Source: Rhipicephalus microplus
Taxonomy: Eukaryota; Arthropoda; Arachnida; Ixodida; Ixodidae
Reading direction: 5' to 3'
Assembly: GCF_043290135.1 (NCBI RefSeq)
Contig: NC_134701.1
Span: 5,858,001 to 5,922,000, forward strand
DNA length: 64,000 nucleotides
Below the pieces are notes generated by a model that saw nothing but the letters and a program-made list of their open reading frames with translations, was not told the DNA's origin and did not search any database. Below are positions 46,095-58,915 of this stretch, one piece after another. The stretch's first letter is position 1. Each line of letters starts with the position of its first letter. A program made the translations under genes and the position numbers.

Positions 46095-49000
46095 GGGCTA
46101 TTCAATCGGCTGTTAGCTGAAAGGTTTGAGTTTCGAGCCCTTGCGCGAGTGGTGTGTTGCTTTTTTTATTTTGGGCTGATAGCTTTGAAGATATGTAATG
46201 ATGGTGACGAGAGTGTAGCACGACTGTCTCCGTGGCGCAATTGGCTAACGCGATCGGCTGTTAACCAAAAGGTTGGAGCTACGAGCCCTCCCGGGAGTGG
46301 TGTGTTGCTTTTTTTATTTCGGGCTGAAAGCTATGAAGATATGTTCTGATGCTGGTGAGAGTGGAGCACGACTGTCTCCGTGGCGCGATTGGCTAGCGCG
46401 ATCGGCTGTTAACCGAAAGGTTGGAGGTACGAGCCCACCCGGTGGTGGTGCGGCGCTTTTTTTTCTTTGGGCTGATAGCTTTGAAGATATGTTCTGATGG
46501 TGGTGAGAGTGGAGCACGACTGTCTCCATGGCGCAATTGGCTATTCGATCGGCTGTTGACTGAAAGGTTTGAGGTTCGAGCCCTTCCGGAAGTGGTGTGT
46601 TGCTTTTTTTTATTTTGGGCAGATAGCTTTGAAGATATGTAATGATGGTGGTGAGAGTGGAGCACGACTGTCTCCGTGGCGCAATTGGCTAGCGCGATCG
46701 GCTATTAACCGAAAGGTTGGAGGTACGAGCCCACCCGGTGGTGGTGCGGCGCTTTTTTTTCTTTGGGCTGATAGCTTTGAAGATATGTTGTGATGGTGGT
46801 GAGAGTGGAGCACGACTGTCTCCATGGCGCAATTGGCTATTCGATCGACTGTTAACTGAAAGGTTTGAGGTTCGAGCCCTTCCGGGAGTGGTGCGGCGCT
46901 TTTTTTTCTTTGGGCTGATAGCTTTGAACAAATGTTCTGTTGGTGGTGAGAGTTGAGCACGTATGTCTCCGTGGCGCAATTGGCTAGCGCGGTCGGCTGT
47001 TAACCGAAAGGTTGGAGGTTCGAGCCCTCCCGGGAGTGGTGTGTTGCTTTTTTTATTTTTTGCTGATAGCTTTGAAAATATCTTTTGATGTAGGTGAGTG
47101 TGGAGCAGGACTGTCTCCGTGACGCAATTGGCTAGCTCGATCGGCTGTTAACCGAAAGGTTGGAGGTACAAGCCCACCCGGTGGAGGTGCGGCGCTTTTT
47201 TTTCTTTGGACTGGTAGCTTTGAAGATATGTCCTGATGGTGGTGAGAGTGGAGCACGACTGTCTCTGTGGCGCAAGTGGCTAGCGCGATCGACTGTTAAC
47301 CGAGAGGTTGGAGGTTCGAGCCCACCCGGTGGTGGTGCGGCGATTTTTTTCCTTTGGGCTGATAGCTCTGAAAAAATGTTCAGACGGTGGTGAGAGTGGA
47401 GCACGGCTGTCTTCATGGCGCAAGTGGCTATGCGATCGGCTGTTAACTGAAAAGTTGGAGGTTCCAGCCCTCCCGGGAGTGGTTTGTTGCTTTTTTTGGG
47501 CTGATAGCTTAGAAGATTTGTTCTGATGGTGGTGAGAGTGGAGCACGACTGTCTCCGTGGCGCAATTTGCTAGCGCGATCGGCTGTTAACCGAAAGGTTG
47601 GAGGTACGAGCCCACACGGTGGTGGTCCGGCACTTTTTTTTCTTTGGACTGATAGCTCTGAAGAAATGTTCTGACGGTGGTGAGAGTGGAGCACGACTGT
47701 CTCCGTGGCGCAATTGGCTATGCGAAAGGCTGTTAACCGGAAGGTTTGAGGTTCGAGCCCTCCCGGGAGTGGTGTGTTGCTTTTTTTTGAGGCTGATAGC
47801 TTTGAAGATATGTTTTGATGGTGGTGAGAGTGGAGCAGGACTGTCTCCGTGGCGCAATAGGCTAGCGCGATCGGCTGTTAACCGAAAGGTTGGAGGTACG
47901 AGCCCACCCGGTGGTGGTGCGGCGCTTTTTTTCTTTGGGCTCATAGCTCTGAAGAAATGTTCTGACGGTGGTGAGAGTGGAGCACGACTGTCTCCGTGGC
48001 GCATTTGGCTAGCGCGATCGGCTGTTAACTAAAAGGTTGGAGGTACGAGCCCTCCCGGGAGTGGTGTGTTGCTTTTTTTTCTTTGGGCTGATAGCTTTGA
48101 AATTATGTTCTTATGGTGGTGAGTGTGGAGCAGGACTGTCTCCGTGGCGCAATTGGCTAGCGCGATCGGCGGTAAACCGAAAGGTTGGAGGTACGAGCCT
48201 ACTCAGTGGAGGTGCGGCGCTTTTTTTTCTTTGGGCTGATAGCTTTGAAGATATGTTCTGATGGTGGTGAGAGTGGAGCAGGACTGTCTCCGTGGCGCAA
48301 TCGGCTAACGCGATCGGCTGTTAACCGAAAGGTTGGAGGTACGAGCCCTCCCGGGAGAGGTGTGTGTCCCTTTTTATTTTGGGCTGATAGCTTTGAAGAT
48401 ATGTTCTGATGGTGGTGAGAGTGGAGCACGACTGTCTCCGTGGCGCAATGGGCTAGCGCGATCGGCTGTTAACCGAAAGGTTGGAGGTACGAGCCCACCC
48501 GGTGGTGGTGCGGCGCTTTTTTTTCTTTGGGCTGATAGCTTTGAAGATATGTTCTGATGGTGGTGAGAGTGGAGCACGACTGTCCCCATGGCGCAATGGG
48601 CTATTCAATCGGCTGTTAGCTGAAAGGTTTGAGTTTCGAGCCCTTGCGCGAGTGGTGTGTTGCTTTTTTTATTTTGGGCTGATAGCTTTGAAGATATGTA
48701 ATGATGGTGGTGAGAGTGTAGCACGACTGTCTCCGTGGCGCAATTGGCTAACGCGATCGGCTGTTAACCGAAAGGTTGGAGCTACGAGCCCTCCCGGGAG
48801 TGGTGTGTTGCTTTTTTTATTTCGGGCTGAAAGCTATGAAGATATTTTCTGATGCTGGTGAGAGTGGAGCACGACTGTCTCCGTGGCGCAATTGGCTAGC
48901 GCGATCGGCTGTTAACCGGAAGGTTGGAGGTACGAGCCCACCCGGTGGTGGTGCGGCGCTTTTTTTTCTTTGGGCTGATAGCTTTGAAGATATGTTCTGA

Positions 49001-51986
49001 TGGTGGTGAGAGTGGAGCACGACTGTCTCCATGGCGCAATTGGCTATTCAATCGGCTGTTAGCTGAAAGGTTTGAGTTTCGAGCCCTTGCGCGAGTGGTG
49101 TGTTGCTTTTTTTATTTTGGGCTGATAGCTTTGAAGATATGTAATGATGGTGGCGAGAGTGTAGCACGACTGTCTCCGTGGCGCAATTGGCTAACGCGAT
49201 CGGCTGTTAACCAAAAGGTTGGAGCTACGAGCCCTTTCGGGAGTGGTGTGTTGCTTTTTTTATTTCGGGCTGAAAGCTATGAAGATATGTTCTGATGCTG
49301 GTGAGAGTGGAGCACGACTGTCTCCGTGGCGCGATTGGCTAGCGCGATCGGCTGTTAACCGAAAGGTTGGAGGTACGAGCCCACCCGGTGGTGGTGCGGC
49401 GCTTTTTTTTCTTTGGGCTGATAGCTTTGAAGATATGTTCTGATGGTGGTGAGAGTGGAGCACGACTGTCTCCATGGCGCAATTGGCTATTCGATCGGCT
49501 GTTGACTGAAAGGTTTGAGGTTCGAGCCCTTCCGGAAGTGGTGTGTTGCTTTTTTTTATTTTGGGCAGATAGCTTTGAAGATATGTAATGATGGTGGTGA
49601 GAGTGGAGCACGACTGTCTCCGTGGCGCAATTGGCTAGCGCGATCGGCTGTTAACCGAAAGGTTGGAGGTACGAGCCCACCCGGTGGTGGTGCGGCGCTT
49701 TTTTTTCTTTGGGCTGATAGCTTTGAAGATATGTTGTGATGGTGGTGAGAGTGGAGCACGACTGTCTCCATGGCGCAATTGGCTATTCGATCGACTGTTA
49801 ACTGAAAGGTTTGAGGTTCGAGCCCTTCCGGGAGTGGTGCGGCGCTTTTTTTTCTTTGGGCTGATAGCTTTGAACAAATGTTCTGTTGGTGGTGAGAGTT
49901 GAGCACGTATGTCTCCGTGGCGCAATTGGCTAGCGCGGTCGGCTGTTAACCGAAAGGTTGGAGGTTCGAGCCCTCCCGGGAGTGGTGTGTTGCTTTTTTT
50001 ATTTTTTGCTGATAGCTTTGAAAATATCTTTTGATGTAGGTGAGTGTGGAGCAGGACTGTCTCCGTGACGCAATTGGCTAGCCCGATCGGCTGTTAACCG
50101 AAAGGTTGGAGGTACAAGCCCACCCGGTGGAGGTGCGGCGCTTTTTTTTCTTTGGACTGGTAGCTTTGAAGATATGTCCTGATGGTGGTGAGAGTGGAGC
50201 ACGACTGTCTCTGTGGCGCAATTGGCTAGCGCGATCGACTGTTAACCGAGAGGTTGGAGGTTCGAGCCCACCCGGTGGTGGTGCGGCAATTTTTTTCCTT
50301 TGGGCTGATAGCTCTGAAAAAATGTTCAGACGGTGGTGAGAGTGGAGCACGGCTGTCTTCATGGCGCAAGTGGCTATGCGATCGGCTGTTAACTGAAAAG
50401 TTGGAGGTTCCAGCCCTCCCGGGAGTGGTTTGTTGCTTTTTTTGGGCTGATAGCTTAGAAGATTTGTTCTGATGGTGGTGAGAGTGGAGCACGACTGTCT
50501 CCGTGGCGCAATTTGCTAGCGCGATCGGCTGTTAACCGAAAGGTTGGAGGTACGAGCCCACACGGTGGTGGTCCGGCACTTTTTTTTCTTTGGACTGATA
50601 GCTCTGAAGAAATGTTCTGACGGTGGTGAGAGTGGAGCACGACTGTCTCCGTGGCGCAATTGGCTATGCGAAAGGCTGTTAACCGGAAGGTTTGAGGTTC
50701 GAGCCCTCCCGGGAGTGGTGTGTTGCTTTTTTTTGAGGCTGATAGCTTTGAAGATATGTTTTGATGGTGGTGAGAGTGGAGCAGGACTGTCTCCGTGGCG
50801 CAATAGGCTAGCGCGATCGGCTGTTAACCGAAAGGTTGGAGGTACGAGCCCACCCGGTGGTGGTGCGGCGCTTTTTTTCTTTGGGCTCATAGCTCTGAAG
50901 AAATGTTCTGACGGTGGTGAGAGTGGAGCACGACTGTCTCCGTGGCGCATTTGGCTAGCGCGATCGGCTGTTAACTAAAAGGTTGGAGGTACGAGCCCTC
51001 CCGGGAGTGGTGTGTTGCTTTTTTTTCTTTGGGCTGATAGCTTTGAAATTATGTTCTTATGGTGGTGAGTGTGGAGCAGGACTGTCTCCGTGGCGCAATT
51101 GGCTAGCGCGATCGGCGGTAAACCGAAAGGTTGGAGGTACGAGCCTACTCAGTGGAGGTGCGGCGCTTTTTTTTCTTTGGGCTGATAGCTTTGAAGATAT
51201 GTTCTGATGGTGGTGAGAGTGGAGCAGGACTGTCTCCGTGGCGCAATCGGCTAACGCGATCGGCTGTTAACCGAAAGGTTGGAGGTACGAGCCCTCCCGG
51301 GAGAGGTGTGTGTCCCTTTTTATTTTGGGCTGATAGCTTTGAAGATATGTTCTGATGGTGGTGAGAGTGGAGCACGACTGTCTCCGTGGCGCAATGGGCT
51401 AGCGCGATCGGCTGTTAACCGAAAGGTTGGAGGTACGAGCCCACCCGGTGGTGGTGCGGCGCTTTTTTTTCTTTGGGCTGATAGCTTTGAAGATATGTTC
51501 TGATGGTGGTGAGAGTGGAGCACGACTGTCCCCATGGCGCAATGGGCTATTCAATCGGCTGTTAGCTGAAAGGTTTGAGTTTCGAGCCATTGCGCGAGTG
51601 GTGTGTTGCTTTTTTTATTTTGGGCTGATAGCTTTGAAGATATGTAATGATGGTGGTGAGAGTGTAGCACGACTGTCTCCGTGGCGCAATTGGCTAACGC
51701 GATCGGCTGTTAACCGAAAGGTTGGAGCTACGAGCCCTCCCGGGAGTGGTGTGTTGCTTTTTTTATTTCGGGCTGAAAGCTATGAAGATATGTTCTGATG
51801 CTGGTGAGAGTGGAGCACGACTGTCTCCGTGGCGCAATTGGCTAGCGCGATCGGCTGTTAACCGGAAGGTTGGAGGTACGAGCCCACCCGGTGGTGGTGC
51901 GGCGCTTTTTTTTCTTTGGGCTGATAGCTTTGAAGATATGTTCTGATGGTGGTTAGAGTGGAGCACGACTGTCTCCATGGCGCAAT
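46095..51986 (+). repeat. Two tandem copies of a 2946-bp block (about 20 units)
   Basis: The segment from about 46.09 to 49.04 kb is repeated from about 49.04 to 51.98 kb. Differences are rare: ATT versus GTT anticodon (46704/49650), TAGCTCG versus TAGCCCG (47133/50079), GGCGATTT versus GGCAATTT (47339/50285), and CCTCCCGGG versus CCTTTCGGG (46289/49235). Parts recur again at about 52.1-52.7 kb (offset 2502 from copy 2) and 53.1-53.7 kb (offset 2656), so the block seeded further expansion. Confidence 0.85.
46670..46743 (+). pseudogene. tRNA-like unit with anticodon ATT
   Basis: Bases 46704-46706 read ATT. The paralogous unit 2946 bp downstream (starting 49616) reads GTT at the same place and is otherwise nearly identical. 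The G-to-A change therefore occurred in this copy, or was corrected in the other, after the duplication. A second independent ATT case is at 25086-25088 in the left domain. The T-loop is TACGAGC, the right-domain form. Confidence 0.75.
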
Positions 51987-52117
51987 TGGCTATTCGATCG
52001 GCTGTTAACTGAAAGGTTTGAGGTTCGAGCCCTTCCGGAAGTGGTGTGTTGCTTTTTTTATTTTGGGCAGATAGCTTTGAAGATATGTAATGATGGTGGT
52101 GAGAGTGGAGCACGACT

Positions 52118-52191
52118 GTCTCCGTGGCGCAATTGGCTAGCGCGATCGGCTGTTAACCGAAAGGTTGGAGGTACGAGCCCACCCGGTGGTG
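52118..52191 (+). pseudogene. tRNA-like unit, right-domain subtype R1 (TACGAGC T-loop)
   Basis: A representative of the dominant right-domain subtype. The 5' half is the standard GTCTCCG, GCGC/GCGC, ATCGG-CTGTTAA-CCGAA, but the T-loop is TACGAGC. The second T of the loop, the near-invariant position that becomes pseudouridine 55 in tRNAs and is a core B-box base, is A. The T-stem is GGAGG/CCACC with the central A-A mismatch. A T8 tract follows, so the terminator is kept while the B box is degraded. Confidence 0.82.
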
Positions 52192-52265
52192 GTGCGGCGC
52201 TTTTTTTTCTTTGGGCTGATAGCTTTGAAGATATGTTCTGATGGTGGTGAGAGTGGAGCACGACT

Positions 52266-52338
52266 GTCTCCATGGCGCAATTGGCTATTCGATCGGCTGT
52301 TAACTGAAAGGTTTGAGGTTCGAGCCCTTCCGGGAGTG
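52266..52338 (+). pseudogene. tRNA-like unit, right-domain subtype R2 (short D-arm, CCATGG, CTTCCGGGAG)
   Basis: The unit begins GTCTCCATGG and its D-arm 3' strand is replaced (CTATTCGATCGG, one base short), so the GCGC/GCGC stem cannot form. The anticodon stem is ATCGG/CTGAA around CTGTTAA. The T-arm reads TGAGGTTCGAGCCCTTC with an intact TTCGAGC B-box core. Subtype R2 commonly neighbours R1 units, for example 52118 then 52266. Here the A box is damaged and the B box kept, the reverse of R1. Confidence 0.8.
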
Positions 52339-55300
52339 GTGCGGCGCTTTTTTTTCTTTGGGCTGATAGCTTTGAACAAATGTTCTGTTGGTGGTGAGAG
52401 TTGAGCACGTCTGTCTCCGTGGCGCAATTGGCTAGCGCGGTCGGCTGTTAACCGAAAGGTTGGAGGTTCGAGCCCTCCCGGGAGTGGTGTGTTGCTTTTT
52501 TTATTTTTTGCTGATAGCTTTGAAAATATCTTTTGATGTAGGTGAGTGTGGAGCAGGACTGTCTCCGTGACGCAATTGGCTAGCTCGATCGGCTGTTAAC
52601 CGAAAGGTTGGAGGTACAAGCCCACCCGGTGGAGGTGCGGCGCTTTTTTTTCTTTGGACTGGTAGCTTTGAAGATATGTCCTGATGGTGGTGAGAGTGGA
52701 GCACGACTGTCTCTGTGGCGCAATTGGCTAGCGCGATCGGCTGTTAACCGAAAGGTTGGAGGTACGAGCCCACCCGGTGGTGGTGCGGCGCTTTTTTTTC
52801 TTTGGGCTGATAGCTTTGAAGATATGTTCTGATGGTGGTGAGAGTGGAGCACGACTGTCTCCATGGCGCAATTGGCTATTCGATCGGCTGTTAACTGAAA
52901 GGTTTGAGGTTCGAGCCCTTCCGGGAGTGGTGCGGCGCTTTTTTTCTTTGGGCTGATAGCTTTGAACAAATGTTCTGTTGGTGGTGAGAGTTGAGCACGT
53001 CTGTCTCCGTGGCGCAATTGGCTAGCGCGGTCGGCTGTTAACCGAAAGGTTGGAGGTTCGAGCCCTCCCGGGAGTGGTGTGTTGCTTTTTTTATTTTTTG
53101 GGCTGATAGCTTAGAAGATTTGTTCTGATGGTGGTGAGAGTGGAGCACGACTGTCTCCGTGGCGCAATTTGCTAGCGCGATCGGCTGTTAAACGAAAGGT
53201 TGGAGGTACGAGCCCACACGGTGGTGGTCCGGCACTTTTTTTTCTTTGGACTGATAGCTCTGAAGAAATGTTCTGACGGTGGTGAGAGTGGAGCACGACT
53301 GTCTCCGTGGCGCAATTGGCTATGCGAAAGGCTGTTAACCGGAAGGTTTGAGGTTCGAGCCCTCCCGGGAGTGGTGTGTTGCTTTTTTTGAGGCTGATAG
53401 CTTTGAAGATATGTTTTGATGGTGGTGAGAGTGGAGCAGGACTGTCTCCGTGGCGCAATAGGCTAGCGCGATCGGCTGTTAACCGAAAGATTGGAGGTAC
53501 GAGCCCACCCGGTGGTGGTGCGGCGCTTTTTTTCTTTGGGCTCATAGCTCTGAAGAAATGTTCTGACGGTGGTGAGAGTGGAGCACGACTGTCTCCGTGG
53601 CGCATTTGGCTAGCGCGATCGGCTGTTAACTAAAAGGTTGGAGGTACGAGCCCTCCCGGGAGTGGTGTGTTGCTTTTTTTTCTTTGGGCTGATAGCTTTG
53701 AAATTATGTTCTGATGGTGGTGAGTGTGGAGCAGGACTGTCTCCGTGAAGCAATTGGCTAGCGCGATCGGCTGTTAACCGAAAGGTTGGAGGTACGAGCC
53801 CACCCGGTGCTGGTGCGGCGCTTTCTTTTCTTTGGGCTGATAGCTTTGAAGATATGTTCTGATGGTGGTGAGAGTGGAGCACGACTGTCCCCGTGGCGCA
53901 ATAGGCTAGCGCGATCGGCTGTTAACCGAAAGGTTGGAGGTTTGAGCCCTCCCGGGAGTGGTGTGTTGCTTTTTTTTCTTTGGGCTGATAGTTTTGAAGA
54001 TATGATATCATGGTGGTGAGAGTGGAGCACGACTGTCTCCGTGGCGCTATTGGCTAGCGCGATCGGCTGTTAACCGAAAGGTTGGAGGTTCGAGCCCACC
54101 CGGTGGTGGTGCGGCGCTTTTTTTCTTTGGGCTGAAAGGTTTGAAGATGTGTTCTGATGGTGGTAAGAGTGGAGCACGACTGTCTCCGTGGCGCAATTGG
54201 CTAGCGCGATCGGCTGTTAACCAAAAGGTTGGAGGTTCGAGCCCTCCCGGGAGTGGTGTGTTGCTGTTTTTATTTTGGGCTGATAGCTTTGAAAATATGT
54301 TCTGATGGTGGTGAGTGTGAAGCAGGACTGTCTCCGTGGCGCAATTGGCTAGCGCGATCGGCTGTAAACCGAAAGGTTGGAGGTACGAGCCTACCCGGTG
54401 GAGGTGCGGCGCTTTTTTTTCTTTGGGCTGATAGCTTTGAGGATATGTTCTGATGGTGGTGAGAGTGGAGCACGACTGTCTCCGTGGCGCAATCGGCTAA
54501 CGCAATCGGCTGTTAACCGAAAGGTTGGAGGTACGAGCCTTCCCGGGAGTGGTGTGTTGCTTTTTTTATTTTGGGCTGATAGCTTTGAAGATATGTTCTG
54601 ATGGTGGTGAGAGTGGAGCACGACTTTCTCCGCGGCGCAATTCGCTAGCGCGATCGGCTGTTATCCGAAAGGTTGGAGGTACGAGCCCACCCGGTGGTGG
54701 TGCGGCGCTTTTTTTTCTTTGGGCTGATAGCTTTGAAGATATGTTCTGATGGTGGTGAGAGTGGAGCACGATTGTCTCCGTGGCGCAATTGGCCATTCGA
54801 TCGGCTGTTACCCGAAAGGTTGGAGGTACGAGCCCACCCGGTGGTGGTGCGGCGCTTTTTTTATTTCGGGCTGATAGCTATGAAGATATGTAATGATGGT
54901 GGTGAGAGTGGAGCACGACTGTCTCTGTGGCGCAATTGGCTAGCGCGATCGGCGGTTAACCGATAGGTTGGAGGTTCGAGCCCTCCCGGGAGTGGTGTGT
55001 TGCTTTTTTTATTTTGGGCTGATAGCTTTGAAAATATGTTCTGATGGTGGTGAGTGTGGAGGAGGACTGTCTCCTTGGCACAATTGGCGAGCGCGATCGG
55101 CTGTTAACCGAAAGGTTGGAGGTACGAGCCTACCCGGTGGAGGTGCGGCGCTTTTTTTTCTTTGGGCTGATAGCTTTGAAGATATGTTCTGATGGTTGTG
55201 AGAGTGGAGCACGACTGTCTCCGTGGCGCATTTGGCTAGCGCGATCGGCTGTTAACCGAGAGGTTGGAGGTTCGGGCTCACCTGGTGGCGGTGCGGCGCT

Positions 55301-58300
55301 TTTTTTTCTTCGGGCTGATAGCTTTGAAGATATGTTCTGATGGTGGTGAGAGTGGAGCACGACTGTCTCCGTGGCGCAATTGGCTAGCGCGATCGGCTGT
55401 TAACCGAAAGGTTGGAGGTTCGAGTCCCGCGGGAGTGGTGTATTGCTTTTTTTTCTTTGGGCTGATAGCTTTGAAGATGTGTTCTGATGGTGGTAAGAGT
55501 AGAGCACGACTGTCTCCGTGGCGCAATTGGCTAGCGCTATCGGCTGTTAACCGAAAGGTTGGAGGTTCGGGCCCACCTGGTGGTGGTGCGGCGCTTTTTT
55601 TTCTTTGGGCTGATAGCTTTGAAGATATGTTCTTATGGTGGTGAGAGTGGAGCACGACTGTCTCCGTGGCGCAATTGGCTAGCGCGATCGGCTGTTAACC
55701 GAAAGGTTGAAGGTACGAGCCCACCCGGTGGTGGTGCGGCGCTTTTTTTTCTTTGGGCTGATAGCTTTGAAGATATGTTCTGATGGTGGTGAGAGTGGAG
55801 CAGGACTGTCTCTGTGGCGCAATCGGCTAACGCGATCGGCTGTTAACCGAAAGGTTGGAGGTACGAGCCCACCCGGTGGTGGTGCGGCGCTGTTATTTCT
55901 TCGGGCTGATAGCTTTGAAGATATGTTCTGATGGTGGTGAGAGTGGAGCACGACTGTCTCCTTGGCGCAATTGGCTAGCGCGATCGGCTGTTAACCGAAA
56001 GGTTTGAGGTACGAGCCCACCCGGTGGTGGTGCGGCGCTTTTTTTTTCTTTGGGCTGATAGCTTTGAAGATATGTTCTGATGGTGGTGAGAGTGGAGCAG
56101 GACTGTCTCCGTGGCGCAATCGGCTAGCGCGATCGGCGGTTAACCGAAAGTTGGGAGGTTCGAGCCCTCCCGGGAGTGGTGTGTTGCTTTTTTTATTTTG
56201 GGCTGATAGCTTTGAAAATATGTTCTGATGGTGGTGAGTGTGGAGCAGGACTGTCTCCGTGGCGCAATTGGCTAGCGCGATCGGCTGTTAACCGAAAGGT
56301 TGGAGGTACGAGCCTACCCGGTGGAGGGGCGGCGCTTTTTTTTCTTTGGGCTGATAGCTTTGAAGATATGTTCTGATGGTGGTGAGAGTGGAGAACGACT
56401 GTCTCCGTGGCGCAATTGGCTAGCGCGATCGGCTGTTAACCGAGAGGTTGGAAGTTGGAGCCCACCCGGTGGTGGTGCGGCGATTTTTTTCCTTTTGGCT
56501 GATAGCTCTGAAGAAATGTTCTGACGGTGGTGAGAGTGGAGCACGACTGTCTCCATGGCGCAATTGGCTATGCGATCGGCTGTCAACTGAAAGGTGGGAG
56601 GTTCGAGTACCGCGGGAGTGGTGTATTGCTTTTTTTTTTCTTTGGGCTGATAGCTTTGAAGATGTGTTCTGATGGTGGTAAGAGTGGAGCACGACTGTCT
56701 CCGTGGCGCAATTGGCTAACGCTATCGGCTGTTAACCGAAAGGTTGGAGGTTCGGGCCCACCTGGTGGTGGTGCGGCGCTTTTTTTTCTTTGGGCTGATA
56801 GCTTTGAAGATATGTTCTGATGGTGGTGAGAGCGGAGCACGACTGTCTCCTTGGCGCAATTGGCTAGCGCGATCGGCTGTTAACCGAAAGGTTTGAGGTA
56901 CGAGCCCACCCGGTGGTGGTGCGGCGCTTTTTTTTTCTTTGGGCTGATAGCTTTGAAGATATGTTCTGATGGTGGTGAGAGTGGAGCAGGACTGTCTCCG
57001 TGGCGCAATCGGCTAACCCGATCGGCTGTTAACCGAAAGGTTGGAGGTACGAGCCCTCCCGGGAGTGGTGTGTTGCTTTTTTTATTTTGGGCTGATAGCT
57101 TCGAAGATATGTTCTGATGCTGGTGAGAGTGGAGCACGACTGTCTCCATGGCGCAATTGGATATTCGATCGGGCTGTTAACTGAAAGGTTTGAGGTTCGA
57201 GCCCTTCCGGGAGTGGTGTGTTGCTTTTTTTATTTTGGGCTGATAGCTTTGAAGATATGTAATGATGGTGGTGAGTGTGGAGCACGACTGTCTCCGTGGC
57301 GCAATTGGCTAGCGCGATCGGCTGTAAACCGAAAGGTTGGAGGTACGAGCCTACTCGGTGGAGGTGCGGCGCTTTTTTTTCTTTGGGCTGATAGCTTTGA
57401 AGATATGTCCTGATGGTGGTGAGAGTGGAGCAGGACTGTCTCTGTGGCGCAATCGGCTAACGCGATCGGCTGTTAACCGAAAGGTTGGAGGTACGAGCCC
57501 TCCCGGGAGTGGTGTGTTGCTTGTTTTATTTTGGGCTGATAGCTTTGAAGATATGTTCTGATGGTGGTGAGAGTGGAGCACGACTGTCTCCGTGGCGCAA
57601 TTGGCTAGCGCGATCGGCTGTTAACCGAAAGGTTGGAGGTACGAGCCCACCCGGTGGTGGTGCGGCGCTTTTTTTTCTTTGGGCTGATAGCTTTGAAGAT
57701 ATGTTCTGATGGTGGTGAGAGTAGAGCACGACTGTCACCATGGCGCAATGGGCTATTCAATCGGCTGTTAACTGAAAGGTTTGAGTTTCGAGCCCTTGCG
57801 CGAGTGGTGTGTTGCTTTTTTTTATTTTGGGCTGATAGCTTTGAAGATATGTTCTGATGGTGGTGAGAGTAGAGCACGACTGTCTCCATGGCGCAATTGG
57901 CTATTCGATCGGCTGTTAACTGAAAGGTTTGAGGTTCGAGCCCTTCCGGGAGTGTTGTGTTGCTTTTTTTATTTTGGGCTGATAGCTTTGAAGATATGTA
58001 ATGATGGTGGTGAGAGTGGAGCACGACTGCCTTTGTGGCGCAATTGGCTAGCGCGATCGGCGGTTAACCGAAAGGTGGGAGGTTCGAGCCCTCCCGGGAG
58101 TGGTGTGTTGCTTTTTTCATTTTGGGCTGATAGCTTTGAAAATATGTTCTGATGGTGGTGAGTGTGGAGCAGGACTGTCTCCGTGGCGCAATTGGCTAGC
58201 GCGATCGGCTGTTAACCGAAAGGTTGGAGGTACGAGCCTACCCGGTGGAGGGGCGGCGCTTTTTTTTCTTTGGGCTGATAGCTTTGAAGATATGTTCTGA

Positions 58301-58619
58301 TGGTGGTGAGAGTGGAGCACGACTGTCTCCGTGGCGCAATTGGCTAGCGCGATCGGCTGTTAACCGAGAGGTTGGAAGTTGGAGCCCACCCGGTGGTGGT
58401 GCGGCGATTTTTTTCCTTTTGGCTGATAGCTCTGAAGAAATGTTCTGACGGTGGTGAGAGTGGAGCACGACTGTCTCCATGGCGCAATTGGCTATGCGAT
58501 CGGCTGTCAACTGAAAGGTTGGAAGTTCGAGTACCGCGGGAGTGGTGTATTGCTTTTTTTTTCTTTGGGCTGATAGCTTTGAAGATGTGTTCTGATGGTG
58601 GTGAGAGTGGAGCACGACT

Positions 58620-58915
58620 GTCTCCGTGGCGCAATTGGCTAGCGCGATCGGCTGTTAACCGAAAGGTTGGAGGTACGAGCCTACCCGGTGGAGGGGCGGC
58701 GCTTTTTTTTCTTTGGGCTGATAGCTTTGAAGATATGTTCTGATGGTGGTGAGAGTGGAGCACGACTGTCTCCGTGGCGCAATTGGCTAGCGCGATCGGC
58801 TGTTAACCGAAAGGTTGGAGGTACGAGCCTACCCGGTGGAGGGGCGGCGCTTTTTTTTCTTTGGGCTGATAGCTTTGAAGATATGTTCTGATGGTGGTGA
58901 GAGTGGAGCACGACT
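58620..58915 (+). repeat. Two identical adjacent 148-bp units
   Basis: The units at 58620-58767 and 58768-58915 appear identical in all 148 bases, including the private GGTGGAGGGGCGGCGC variant. The same unit also occurs at 58177-58324, with a few differences at its end. This is the clearest sign here of recent single-unit duplication. Confidence 0.85.
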
